DNA of 64,000 nt from Brugia malayi (taxonomy: Eukaryota; Nematoda; Chromadorea; Rhabditida; Onchocercidae). How positions within the stretch are numbered: the stretch's first letter is position 1; each line of letters begins with the position of its first letter. Below, piece after piece: positions 51,701 to 63,342 of the stretch. The translations under genes and the position numbers were made by a program. The notes beneath the pieces were generated by a model. It saw only the letters and a program-made list of their open reading frames with translations, was not told the DNA's origin and made no database searches. Where the stretch lies: positions 12,911,721 to 12,975,720 of the forward strand of contig NW_025062479.1 in assembly GCF_000002995.4 (NCBI RefSeq), written 5' to 3'.

Positions 51701-52447
51701 AAAAACTATTAATCCATTATTCAAAATGTTTCATTCTCTTTCCTTTTCATAATTCGTTCAGGCTGATAATATAGAGTATAAAAATTGAACTGAATTAATT
51801 CATAAATGACATATTCAGTAATTCAGTTTTACTGATGTAGATTTATACAAATGAAGAAAACTAAACTATGATAAGAAAAATAAAACACACGATTAATGCG
51901 ACGTTGCCGTGTCACTGTTACTTTTTGGGACGATGTTTTCGATTTTAACAAAACATCTAAAATTTCAAGCATCATTTAAAAAAAAATGTGTATAAATAAG
52001 GAATACAAAATATACAACACCTTTTTGTCTTCTAAAGATGAAAAATGATAAGGCTAGGAAAAGAGATATCAATCATATGTTTATCACAATAAAAAAATCG
52101 TTGATATCATTAAGCATTTATTATTGGATGAGTTAGTAGAAGGAATAAATTTAATTTTGTAAAAAAAGTGAATAAATTTAACTTTTTTTTTAAGATAAAA
52201 TTCGGGATAAAAAAAAGTAACAAGTATTAGTTATCATGGTATTATATTAAAAATATATCAGAGTGAATAATAAATAAATTATTCAAATATTAGTAAACTA
52301 ATGAAATATATTGAAATTTCAAGAATTTTAATCACAAAATATAATTAAGTAAGCATAGAAGTAACCTGAGAAATCACTGCTTTCTTCATCGACAAGAGAC
52401 ATATCTAGGCTGTTATCAATTAAAAATAACTCTTCACCCTCGGCCAT
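48718..52447 (-). CDS. Unrecognised 367-residue protein, probably nuclear
   Basis: Six exons in phase: 52366-52447, 51180-51462, 50644-50795, 49846-49949, 49512-49740 and 48718-48971, giving 367 residues. The start ATG 52447 lies 11 bases after a tattgcag acceptor, a probable trans-splice site. The N-terminus is acidic (MAEGEELFLIDNSLDMSLVD). Residues about 30-160 are charged and helical (DLVKRLSEAARHRQRIARAN, REEQCIRLAKLISDVRSERQ) and may form a coiled coil. A basic patch (WFLRRKKGVVSSKAQK) followed by NKLKRLLEISK could be a nuclear signal. A Ser/Pro/Glu-rich linker leads to a helical C-terminus (RSTPDQIRQYMLRLRQAANR, STLSSEECAQFLSDIDSDG). There is no signal peptide or membrane helix. I recognise no family and assign no function. 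An ATG further upstream at 52600 would add a Lys-run-rich segment and is less likely. Confidence 0.75.
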
Positions 52448-53055
52448 TAACAAAATTCTCCTGCAATATCTTTCTTTTTTCTTCTTCTTTTCGGCAGTTT
52501 TTTTTTTTTTTTTTTTTAAATGACGTAGCTCCGCTATAGTAGATCGATTAAAAAGATAACATTTTTGACGTATCATTCGGCGGATAGATACTGTTTGCAT
52601 TTATTTTGTACCGACATATTCCATCTGCAAACTTTTCTTTTATTCATTTCATATTTTTTTTTTTTTAATGAACAAATTATAGATTTCATCGTTTTGTTCG
52701 GAAAAATGCCATAATACCCGTCGAATGATATGAAATGTTCGAAAAAAAAGTAGCAAAATTAGTTACTGAAGAAGTTAAAGAGTAGAAAAAAAAGTATAAA
52801 CATACATTACAAATATCACATCTGATTGATTGCTTAACTGATATTACTTTTCAAAATATCTCAAATATTCCAGAAGTATTTGAAATATTAATACCATAAC
52901 TAATTAATTAACTAATTTTTCCTATTATCCTATCATTATTTATTTATTTATATTATTCATCTTCACTTCGTCTCTTTATCCACTAACTAAAAAACCCCAT
53001 TTCGTTTGTAAATATACTATGTATGAAATGGAATTTAAACTGAAATTTAATTAAT
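52448..53055. other. 5' flank of the 367-residue protein gene
   Basis: AT-rich and non-coding apart from a short frame at about 52545-52600 that is probably outron sequence removed by trans-splicing. Confidence 0.4.
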
Positions 53056-53680
53056 TAACAATCGCAGTAAGCGGTAGTCATAGTAATAGCAGTAGCAGTA
53101 GCAGTAGCAGTAGCAATAGTGTTGGTTGGTAGTATTGAAAAGAGAAATATGAACAGATGTGTTGTTGTGCTGTGGTTCCTCCATCTGGTAATAATGTGCG
53201 GTGCCTCTCTGCTCACCCCTACTATTACCGCCATCTTATCTATTCTTTCCACTTATCTATTCGGTTCTCTATCAACCTAAGCTACCATCACATAACCACC
53301 TCCCACCTATCATTAGGGTACCAATCGATTGGTACGTCTGTGTGAGTGTGCACGGATAGGTGCACACCCCTTGCCTATCCGGTAGTCCATGGTGTACGCT
53401 ATCACAGCGACCCACCATCACCACTACCACCGACATGTCTGTCCGTCTACCCAAATCTACGTGCCTGCATATGTACGTGCGTATATGTGTATGTATACAT
53501 ATATGCGTCGGTAGCTTCGGGGTGTTATTTGTTTCTGTCTATGCGCACCACATTATTGTGTCCCCTTGCAATGGTGCACCAAGGATACACTACATAGGGT
53601 GCCAATGTTATGGAAAGAGAGAGGGAGAGGGAGTGGCAAACAGAGAGGAAGAGTGTAAAGGAAGTGAAAGATTCTAAGGG
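53056..53680. promoter_or_regulatory. GC-richer island, candidate bidirectional promoter
   Basis: Lies between the divergent 367-residue gene (minus) and MSP-domain gene (plus). It contains an (AGTAGC)n tract at about 53084-53120, a perfect palindrome at 53318-53335, a GGATAGG/CCTATCC hairpin near 53354-53382 and GTGT/TATGTA-rich sequence, and then an AG-rich run to about 53660. Reading frames of 60-105 codons are open on both strands simply because stops are scarce in this composition; none looks like protein. Confidence 0.45.
53318..53335. repeat. Perfect 18-base palindrome with inverted CCAAT boxes
   Basis: gtaccaatcgattggtac reads the same on both strands. It places CCAAT on each strand around a central ATCGAT, the kind of arrangement bound by NF-Y-type or dimeric factors. 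The regulatory role is inferred. Confidence 0.9.
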
Positions 53681-54418
53681 TTAATTATGGAACAGAAACT
53701 GTCATCAATAACAAAAAAGAAAAGAAATCTCTTCAACACTGGTACTAATAATAAATTAGTAAATAATAATTTTCTTTTCTACCAGCTATTAATTAACCAC
53801 TAATTGGTTAATATGAAAGGAAAGAAATTCAATTAAATTTTGATTTGTGCATTAAAAAAGAGGAAATGAAGCAAAAAAAAGAGCCAGAAATGAAGTAAAG
53901 AAAAATAGAAATGAAAAAGTCGTCAATAAATAATTTGATTTATATGCATTGTATTGTAATTTAATTATCATAATGGAAAAATATTCCTTTTTTTTTTATT
54001 TTTTTTAAATTGAAAATTTATCATTCTTTCTTCGCAGTTTAATAGAATTAGTAATAGTATACGGTTGTTTCTTATTAATTTCATTCTACTGGGACATGTC
54101 ATATATTATCGTTTCACCAGCACTTATACAGGCGTATTTTTTATATTGGTTCTTTTTTTATCACCAAATTTAATTGTCATATCACTATCATATCATATCA
54201 TATCAATTAAATATCAACTATGTTTTTTTTATATTCAATGGAAAATGACTTATTTTTTCATATTATTTCAGAAAAGAATTTTTTTCTTTGTCATCATCTC
54301 CTCACCTCTTCCTTTCTCCTCTCTCGTCTTAATTTTTCTCTCCAATTCATTTGGCTTTTTTAATTCCATAGAATTAATTTGATTAATAGAAGAAATATAA
54401 TATAATGTTATATTTCAG
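53681..54418. other. Probable first intron/5' region of the MSP-domain gene
   Basis: The missing first exon should lie here or further left, but I found no segment resembling the first MSP strand. A frame at 54065-54382 is hydrophobic low-complexity sequence and is not it. Confidence 0.35.
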
Positions 54419-56937
54419 GTACCATGCACAGGTGGATTTACCAATCATACATTGGAATGTGTTGGTACTGACCGTTTATGCTTCAGAGTTAGGTTGAAGA
54501 AGAAATATTTCGAATTATATCGAGTAAATTAAAACAAACAAAAAAAAAAAAAAGATTAATTACTGACTTAAAAAGATTTCAAAAATATGTTAGCAAGCTT
54601 ATTTTTATCTTTTTTACTGATCCGTATGATCATCCTTTTCCGTTTTTTTTTTTCCTTTTTTTTTTGGTTTGTGAAGAAAAAATTATTGGATTGTTTTCAG
54701 TAAACATAAACATAAAAAAACTTCAATTAATAATCAAAAAAAAAAAAAAAAAAAGAAAATGCATAGAATAAAACCTAATTGATAGCAAAATAAGTAAGAT
54801 TTAATTACCGACAGTAAATTAATTTTAATAAAAAAATCTAATAGCATTAAAATCTAATTAAAATAAAATAAAGTCTAATTATTAACAAAATAAGTAGGAT
54901 ATTAATTATCAATAACAAACTAACGCAGGTCAATCCACCAATGGGTTTCCTTCGACCGGGACAGAAAAAACAAATTGTTATTGAACGTCGGGTATGAAAT
55001 AATGGCATGAAAATTTGCATATTTTGAAAAAAAAAAAAACTTTTGTAATATTATTGATTCTAAATTTACAGCCACAAATTTTGAATAAATTTGAAATGAA
55101 CTCTTAGTTTTAAATTTTAAGTGATTCCGAATTATTTCCCTTTTTCTTTTCTTTATTACTAAAAGGAAATACTATTTTTCGCTTTTTTAAAACAAATTTA
55201 TTCACTGAAAAGTTTCATTACTTTTTTGTGTAAGCCTTACATCTCGAAACATATGCTTAATGATATAACCTTTTCATTTCTTTCCCTCTTTCTCTTCTTT
55301 CTCTTTCTCTCTCTCCTAAATGTAAAATACTTATATACGTGTATGTTTCAGGCAGGTAAACCTGGTAAAACTTTTTTATTGGTTGAATATATCGCAGCAC
55401 CAAGTGGTTACGATCCTCGGATGCCATTTGTTGAGGGTGCCGAAGTTGGCCGAGTCAAAATTCGAGTTAGAGGTTTGTTTTTTCTTCTTTTACAGATAAT
55501 TTAGTACTTAATATATTCAATAAGCAATATGCTACAGAAGTAATAAAATTTTGAATTTCAAACCCTATTATAAACTGAAAACTCAATTTTTACATTACTA
55601 ATTTATTTGATTATTTGAAATCCTCGCCCAAGTTATACGATTTATTATATCAGTTTGAAAATATATTTGATAATTTCAAAAAGATTTTCAATTTTATAGC
55701 GTATAAAGATGAGAAAATAGCTGATACTGTACTACATTTACAAGGTCAAACAGTTACTAAGCATGGACAGAAATTTCGCTCACCGGTAAATTTATTTCCT
55801 TGTTAATATTTACTAAAAATCAAAAAATGAAAGAAAAGAAAAGAAAAATGTTATCGAAATTGCATCCTTAATTAATATATAATCATTTTTAAACTTTCTA
55901 TATTTATTTCTTCTTTACTGATAAAAAAAAAAAAACACACTAATAAAGAAATAAATCAATAACATATCTAATAAGCACAACAAATATTTACTTTAATTAT
56001 TACAAAAAAAATAAAAAAATAAAATAAATAAATAAATAATAATAGTTGCTCGTTAATAGAATATATTAATTGGTTAGTAACAAAATACGAGCTCTAATTT
56101 TTCATTCATTTTTCTTTTAATTTAAATAATAAAAATCTATGCAATTTTTATTCAATTTCATTATTTTCTTCAAAATTTTATGATTATGTGTCACAGAGAT
56201 AATATTTCAATATATTTTGTCATATTTATTTGCATTGTAGGCAGTGATTGATGATGAAAAGATTGAACGTGAAATTGAAGCATTATGTGCAAAGAACAAT
56301 ATGCCACAGCCAATGTTTGAATTTGATGACCATTTAACAGATATTGATGAAACTGATGCTGAAGGTATTTCATAAAATTCCATTTCCTTTTCATCTAAAT
56401 AAATTGATTTTTTCCTTTTTTTTCCTTTTCTATCATCAATGCTAACACTGTAAAATGGCTATGTTTTTTTCTTGTCATTTTTAAAAATTTCTTTACATCT
56501 CTTCCTGTTATTCTCATTTTAAAGTATTATTTTCTGTTTTTGTTTCAGAAAAGAAAACAGATGATGATAAATTAAGACAATTGCATGCAAAGATTCATTC
56601 ACCAAGAAAACGATCACCTTCCGAACCAAAGAAAAAAGCAGCAATAACGAAAAATATTGATGATGGTGCCACTAGTACCAGTGGTGGTGGTAGTGGTATT
56701 AGTGTTGGTGATAAAAGAGGACTTAGTGATAGCAGTAGTGGTAGAGAGTTAATTGAAAGAATCAAAGGACAAGTAGAAAAATTTTCTGCGGAATTTGAAA
56801 CAATCAAATTTCTTATCATTGAACAGCAAAGAAAAGTTGATGAAAAGTTGGAAAAAGCAATATCTGATTTGCCATATATAAAATTTACGCTTATTTTACT
56901 AATTGCCTTATTTCTCGTCCGTATATCACTTATTTGA
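54419..56937 (+). CDS. VAP-like MSP-domain protein, C-terminal tail-anchored; 5' exon not located
   Basis: Endoplasmic-reticulum membrane-contact protein of the VAP type. Exons in phase: 54419-54523, 54929-54991, 55352-55472, 55700-55785, 56241-56364 and 56549-56937, giving 295 visible residues. The MSP fold is recognisable: VPCTGGFTNHTLECVGTDRL, CFRVRLKKKYFELY, VNPPMGFLRPGQ, KTFLLVEYIAAPSGYDPRMP. In VAPs this face binds FFAT motifs of lipid-transfer proteins; the pocket Met of the K-F-M-V-Q motif appears as Leu (KTFLLVEY), so binding may differ. After a basic and Gly/Ser-rich linker comes a coiled coil (ERIKGQVEKFSAEFETIK) and a terminal helix (KFTLILLIALFLVRI) typical of tail anchoring. The frame enters at an acceptor (atatttcag) in phase 0, so at least one upstream exon with the start and the first MSP strand is missing from my reading. 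AATAAA at about 57297 is a likely polyadenylation signal. Confidence 0.85.
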
Positions 56938-57535
56938 ATAATTAACCATACTGATTTAATAATTGGTATTTGCATTACATCAATTTCAGTAATTCAATTT
57001 AATCCAACAATTCAAAGATTAGCAGTATGTAAAGTTTAATAGATTAAACGAAAAAAAAAAATGATTACTTCATGACTATTACATGTTACTTATATCTGAA
57101 AAAAAATTTTATTCATTTAAAGTTAATTGATATATCCTGTGATTTCTGTATAACTTTGTTTATAATCTAATTTTTAAAAATTTTTTTTGCGTTTTCATAC
57201 TAATATCTTTTGCTATAATTGAAGTGATTTGAATTATGTCGTACCATTTCAATTGTTGTGACATAGTTCAAATCTATTATTTTATTTCAATTTCAAATAA
57301 ACAAATGATAAGCGATCGATTATTCGGTCTCTTTTTTTCTACTTGAAAATTCAGGAAAATTTTTAATACATTCCTCCAACTAAAAAACATTTTTTTAATA
57401 GATGAATGAAATGCTTGAAATAATTCGATATAATATTTTTTAATGTCTTGCAAAAAATACAGAATGTGTAATTTTTCCTAATAAAATTTAAAGCAAAAAA
57501 TTAGAAATTGAATATAATAGAATGATTGTGATTGT

Positions 57536-57573
<38 letters not shown>

Positions 57574-58929
57574 TGAAATCAAAAAGAAAAATTGAAATTT
57601 ATTAATGATAGTAAATTTTATATGTTGCACGTATTGCAAATATAGTTGAAATGAATAATGTAATCTAGCAGTTATCAATTTATTAAATTTTATAACAAAT
57701 CAAAATTTGTGTCATTAGTAATCTTTATGATACAGCTAATAAATAGCTTTAAAAAAATTTTGTACATTAACATAACAATGTTTTATTTTAAAATCGAAAA
57801 CATGTAAAAAGAAGAAAGGCATTATTTACAATACAAAAAGTAATAATAATGCAAATAACAAAAAAAAAGGAAAAAATTCATTTCAGATCAATCAATAAAG
57901 TGATCAATTTGAAAGGCAAAATAACATTTTTAAAATTTCATCAAAAATTTTTTATTTATCAGAAAATAATTTTTTAATCAAAAATTTAGGAAGCAATAAA
58001 TTATGCATTCATAAGTCATAGCTATGGCATACTATGGATGATATAAAACTGAAAATGTCGCAAATGGTTAGAGCATATCGAATGAATAGATGAAAAACGA
58101 AAAATATTTGGCTTTTAATCTTTATGTCAACATTTTTTGTAAGTGAAAAGCTCTCAAAAAATCACTTCATTGTTTGTTACCTAAAAATTTTGTTTTTTGA
58201 AAAATTTTTCATAAATTTTATTAGTTTCATCTAAATAGCTATTGAAGAATTTTTCATAAGTCTTATTAGTTTCATCTAATTAGCTGAACCATTGTTGCTT
58301 TCTCACAACAATTTGACCCCGGTTACCTAACAAATGGTCACAGGTATACCCAAAAGATAACTTAAACCTATTTATCCCTAGTCAAATAGTCATAAATATT
58401 ACCATTAAAACAAAAACATCTAAGAAATTGATACTTTAATTAATAATTAGTTGAGTAATAAGGTGCTTTTTTTAAAGGAGTAATTGCTTGCAATTAAATC
58501 ACTCCTCGAACAAAAAATTCATAACTGTCTTAGGTATATATTAATCGTTAGTTTAGAGAAAAAAAAATTGAAATTTAAGTAATTTTTAAAGGATATTCAA
58601 GAAGAAACAATTTCAAAACGCAATGGGTTTCTTCTTGTATTATTTAATTTTTCAAATGATCGAATTGCAGCAAGTTATGTAATAATTACGAATAATTTAC
58701 CAATTAAAATAAACAAAAAAAAAAATTAAATGAATGCATTTTTGGTAATTCTCAACAATAAAAAGTAATAATTAATAATTTTATTAATTCTAAAGAGAAT
58801 AAATGAGTCGAATATATGTTTTGTCCTTATGATCAATTAAAACATTAAAATTTGAAATTACATAATAATGTAATAAACATTATAATTTCAGCATATTTGG
58901 ACTAAAAAATGATTTTGATCAACTGATTG
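56938..58929. other. Intergenic, with (AT)n and short duplication
   Basis: (AT)n at 57539-57570. A 40-base duplication lies at 58201-58240 and 58245-58284 (shared ttattagtttcatcta). A small stem attgttg/caacaat lies at 58291-58312. No gene found. Confidence 0.6.
57539..57570. repeat. (AT)n microsatellite
   Basis: About 16 AT units in the 3' flank of the MSP-domain gene. Confidence 0.95.
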
Positions 58930-59442
58930 AGCCAAACAATTCTAAGTGCAATCAACATTCACATTTTTTGCAACTCAAAAGGAATATGGTAATTGCAGAT
59001 AATAAACAATCAAATATTTGTGGCAAGTGTAATTAATCACTCACGTTACGTACGTTTAAAAAACAAGATACTAATAATATTATTTATATGTCATATCATC
59101 AGTGTAATTCATGCAGCTCATCATTCCCGAAATCGGAACTTCTTGAATGTCATTATCGATCATTGCATACTACGGAATGACCGTATCAGTGTAATATATA
59201 TGGCCGATCACTTAGTCAACGTGATCATCATGAAAATCATCATAAATTACTACATAGCAAGAAATTGTTGTGTCTGTGTTATTGGTGCAGTAGATCATTT
59301 GATAAATCGGAAAAGCTTGAATTTCATAATGCATAGCGTAGAACGGCCATATCATTGTGATATATGTAATCGAGCATTTCATGACATTAGATTTATGCGA
59401 CGTCATCGACTATATCGTAAACGTGAAATTCATATCACATGA
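58930..59442 (+). pseudogene. Broken C2H2 zinc-finger gene
   Basis: One plus-strand frame (codons starting at positions divisible by 3) reads zinc-finger remnants interrupted by stops: ICGKCN then TAA; an intact finger QCNSCSSSFPKSELLECH-YRSLH (C-x2-C-x12-H-x4-H); TGA within the linker TTE-PYQC; a finger with its second Cys changed to Tyr (CNIYGRS); then CYWCSRSFDKSEKLEFH and TAG. The last finger (RPYHCDICNRAFHDIRFM) is in a different frame, after about 59330, and lacks its final His. Three in-frame stops, a frameshift and lost zinc ligands show that this is a decayed copy, not a gene with introns. The 149-codon open frame over the same bases (58993-59442) reads mostly the wrong frame. The parent gene is not in the window. 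Confidence 0.8.
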
Positions 59443-59903
59443 ATATTATTAGCATATTAATTTTATGTTAATTGAACTTAACTTTTCTATAAAACGATAT
59501 GTAAATGTTAATTAATAAAAGAGACATCATTAAAATTCATTCAAACAATTTTTACAGATAAGAGAATTTAATTATTAAATTATAATCATTGTTGAATTAA
59601 TAAATTTTTTCTATTAAAATTTTCATTCATTTCAGTTAAACTATCAATAAATAAATATTATTTTATAGCATATAATGAGCACTATTATTAAATTTTCTTT
59701 TTTTAAAAAAAATGCTTGTGGAAAAATTTACTGAATGTGCTTACGAAACCAATAATTGCATTCATTAACATTAATAATAATATAACTTTTCCAAAAAAAG
59801 GGTTGTGATTAAAGTATCATAAACTTTAGATTTATTACATGAAGAAAAAAAAAAAAAACTTGCATGCGCAAAATTTGAATGATAATTAGCACACAAATAG
59901 TTG
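59443..59903. other. Intergenic
   Basis: 3' flank of the minus-strand receptor gene; AT-rich, no feature seen. Confidence 0.5.
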
Positions 59904-60345
59904 TTAAAATATTTCAATGTTAGATGAATAATTATTAAAAAGTTGTCGTTGGCGAATTTGTCCAGCAATAATTGAATGCATTGTTTCCACATTATAATCA
60001 ATTTTATCTTCTACTTCCTTACAACAAATCCACCGCAAAAGTTGTTGAAAATGTTGAATAGTTCGCTCTCGATAACTTCTAGCAAGTGAAATAAGAATTA
60101 AAGCTGATAGGAAAGGCATTAGTAAGGTTAATCCATGTGCTATCTGTAATTCCATAAATTTTTGTTAATTTAAAATATTTCAGAATTTTCACATTTGTTT
60201 TTTTTTTTTTTTTTCACGATCTAATTATGTTAATGAAGAAATATTAACAGTCAGGATAGGAATACTGCAACACTTAAAATATATTGACTTTTGAAAAAAT
60301 TTCTATAAAAGAAGAAAAGAATTTATAAAAGAATTTATTAATTTA

Positions 60346-60392
<47 letters not shown>

Positions 60393-62322
60393 AAATAATT
60401 GTGACAAATAATAAAATTTTAGCTAAAATTTTTGTGAAGATTAATTTACTAGCATAAAATATTTTATAATTTTACCTCATACAAATTATTCAAAATGATT
60501 CGTAAATAATAATTATCATTATTATTATCGACAACAATAACAATGTGAAAATTTGCTTCAAAAAGTTCTACAGCTAATCCCCATTTTTCGATTAGTTGAA
60601 AGAAGTTAATTATTAGCAATGCCATTTTTAATGATCGATTATGCACCCGAAATGTTTTCATTTGACATTGTCTTATTATGACACATAACGCTAACAGAAA
60701 TGATAACGATGGCACTAATATGAGAATTAACAAACTGAAAAATGCAGAAAATGAAAATTATATTTTTGAAACAAAGAAAAAGTTTGATTCTATTTTAAAT
60801 AAATAGACTGAAATTGAAACAATTTCGATGTTTCAAATTAAAAAAAGAAAATCAAAAAAAGAAAAAAAATGGAAAAATGATGTTTAGTATATAATCATTT
60901 GAAATTATAACTTTTTAAACATTAATTTGAAAATGAAGGAAAGAAAAAATAGAAAAAATAAAGAGTAAAACTTACTAAAAAACAATAATAGAAGTAGTAG
61001 TAGTAGTTAATAATTGAAGGAATCTCATGTCAATAAATAATATAGAAATAATATAAGGTAGTGATAAAAGTATCGTAACAATGATAAGTGATTGATAATT
61101 CGGATTGTATTCAATGAATAATGAAAAATATGAATCGGTAGCAAGGTAAAGTAGGAATAATGCTTGAATATTACCGAAATTATGCACTATTTGATATTTG
61201 AGCATTTCCTGGAATGATTAATTGATAAATTTTGTTTGTATACTATCAAAATGTGAAATTATTTGAAAACAAATAAGATCAATCCTAATCAAATTGTTTT
61301 TGCTATAATTTATCGACGAATCTTTTAATTATTTATAAAAATTAGACAGTTTTTTTTTCTTTTTTTGTTTCTTTTAGCAAATTAATAATTGTCGAATAGT
61401 TTTTTTGGCTAACTATAAATTTAAAGCATTTATATCTGATAATATTTTGTATCTGATAAAAATTTGACAGCATTCAAATTTGTCACTATGAAATATAAGT
61501 CGTAATTAAAACTCACTTTATATAAAAAACAGAAAATAAATATAGAGAAAAATTTTTAAAAAAGAAATAGAAACCTTTAAAATAGTAGTATCTGTTAAAC
61601 CATCAGAATCTTTCTTATTGCTATCAGCTATAATTTCTGTCTGACAATAAATATCGATGATTAATGTATAAGACAGAAAACCAATTGCAAGAATAATATT
61701 AGAAATGGCAAAATTAATAATCAGTAGCGGTAATCTGTATTAATTTTAAGAAAGAATTAAAAATTCAATTTGCAAAACTTAATTCAATTAATAGTTGTTA
61801 AACATCTGAAAATAATCTAATTGATAAAATTTGTTATCATGATATTAGAGAAATGATATCAAATTAATTACTTATAAATAGTTAAAAAGGAAAAAACGCC
61901 GAATATACAGAAAATAATAAAAAGAAAATAATTATTGGTTAAGTTTTTCTTCCGCTTTATTTATCAAAAAATTTGGTATTATCAAATAACAATATATTCA
62001 TTCATACCTTTTATATCTACGATAATCCACGCACTTGATGTTTAAACATAATAAATAGCAATTTAATAATATCGATGTAAGATAAAATAACAAAGCAATT
62101 AGATTAATTAGAATTTTAGTCTCGTTTCGGTATTTAAACTCCAAACTTCTAAAATTCACAATTTTTTTTATTACTTAAAAGAAAAAAAAATTAAGTTCAA
62201 AAAAAAAAAAAAATTACATCAGAAAATTAAAAAAAAAATGAAAAAACTCACCGGTTATCGATATGTTTGGATAAATTAAATATGACGTCTGGTATAATGA
62301 TAATCAATTTATCATCGTTCAT
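59904..62322 (-). CDS. Nematode multi-pass (serpentine-receptor-like) membrane protein
   Basis: Seven exons: 62252-62322, 62031-62148, 61872-61954, 61575-61734, 60976-61208, 60476-60734 and 59904-60143, giving about 387 residues with at least seven hydrophobic helices, among them ILINLIALLFYLTSILLNC, YFLFIIFCIFGVFSFLTIY, LLIINFAISNIILAIGFL, SLIIVTILLSLPYIISILF, LLILILVPSLSFLLALC and LLMPFLSALILISLA. NFAISNIILAIG resembles the second helix of rhodopsin-class receptors, and the tail SLARSYRERTIQHF that of nematode chemoreceptors; the exact family is not recognised. The start ATG 62322 follows a tttttcag acceptor. The second intron is odd: the obvious donor at 62007 would put exon 61872-61954 out of frame, whereas a weaker gtggat donor before 62031 keeps phase. 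Either that donor is used or the gene is damaged there. All other joins are in phase. Confidence 0.65.
60352..60389. repeat. (TA)n microsatellite
   Basis: About 19 TA units in the last intron of the minus-strand receptor gene. Confidence 0.95.
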
Positions 62323-63206
62323 TCCTATCAAAATTATTAATCCAGTTTTTTCCTGAAAAATTAAAGTACCAATAATATTGGCTATCAATAAAAGCTGAAA
62401 AAATAATTAAGATTTAGCACCTATCATTGAATAGGATGAAAAATTATATTTGCAAAAAATTTTCTAAAATTTTCAAAATTTCTTTCAGTTAGTTAAAAAG
62501 ACCTGAAAAATTTTTGAATAAGTCTCAAGTATGAAGAAATTAACTGTAATGAGACACAGCATTTTAAAAAAGAAATAATTAATTTTGCATTAATATTTGA
62601 AAGCACAAAAATTCATACAGTAAACATAATTGAAAGTAAAATTTAATTCTTATATTTGTGAAAAAATAATTTTTCACTTTGAATAAAAGCAAATATACTA
62701 AAATCTTGAGGATTAAAAAGTTAAATTTTTACAAATTACGCGAAAGTCATACACAGAAAGTGCTAAAAAAAGTTGTGCTAAAAAGTATATATCTTTTTCT
62801 AGCAGTGCTGGAATGGCTAAAATTAATAAAAAAAAAATCAATTTCGATTATAGCTACTGCTTACTACTCCGGTAGGAATCAATTTAAAGTTTTATTCGAA
62901 ATGGTGAAAAAGAAGGAGTTACTAGGTGCCAAAATATCCAGGATTAATGTTCAGTGGTCGATAATTATCGGATGTAGTAATAATAATTATCGATGATACT
63001 GTATTTACATCATTACCGGTTTTGCATATTAACGGATGAAATATTAATAACGAATAAACTGATAGAAATTATGCGGGTAGTATATCTATTGATTGATAGT
63101 GTCACCTGTCACCACCAGCAGATAATCATTTCGACATATTTGAATTGTGATGATTCAAAACGATTCCACTAATCTGATAATTTCAAATTAACGTGATATT
63201 ATCAAA
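62323..63206. other. Divergent intergenic region
   Basis: Between the receptor gene start and the right-edge gene. A 105-codon plus-strand frame at 62679-62996 is Lys-rich with no domain, signal or splice support and is judged to be chance. Confidence 0.45.
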
Positions 63207-63342
63207 ATGTACAGTGATCGATCAATGTACATCGATGAAATGAAGCTTTCTACGGATAAATTGGACCATACCGAAATAAATTTGAATTCGATTTCTGATA
63301 AAAAAATCTTAAAATATTGTTTGAGAGCTTTTTTATTTCCAG
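63207..63342 (+). CDS. First coding exon of a gene leaving the right edge
   Basis: ATG 63207 opens 45 codons (MYSDRSMYIDEMKLSTDKLD, then ISDKKILKYCLRAFLFP) ending at a consensus donor gtaagt at 63343. The sequence is polar, then turns hydrophobic at the exon end, as in many multi-pass transporters whose N-terminus is cytoplasmic, but the family cannot be named from this much. No second exon was identified in 63343-64000. Confidence 0.5.

Noticed and set aside
52545..52600. Upstream ATG and frame for the 367-residue protein
   Set aside because: It would run through an A-run giving poly-Lys, while a good trans-splice acceptor sits just before the downstream ATG at 52447.
53272..53677. Several 60-105 codon frames on both strands
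   Set aside because: Overlapping frames arise because stops are rare in this GC-richer, GTGT/TATG-rich island; no protein-like features.
62679..62996. 105-codon plus-strand frame
   Set aside because: Lys-rich low-information sequence without homology or a plausible gene context.
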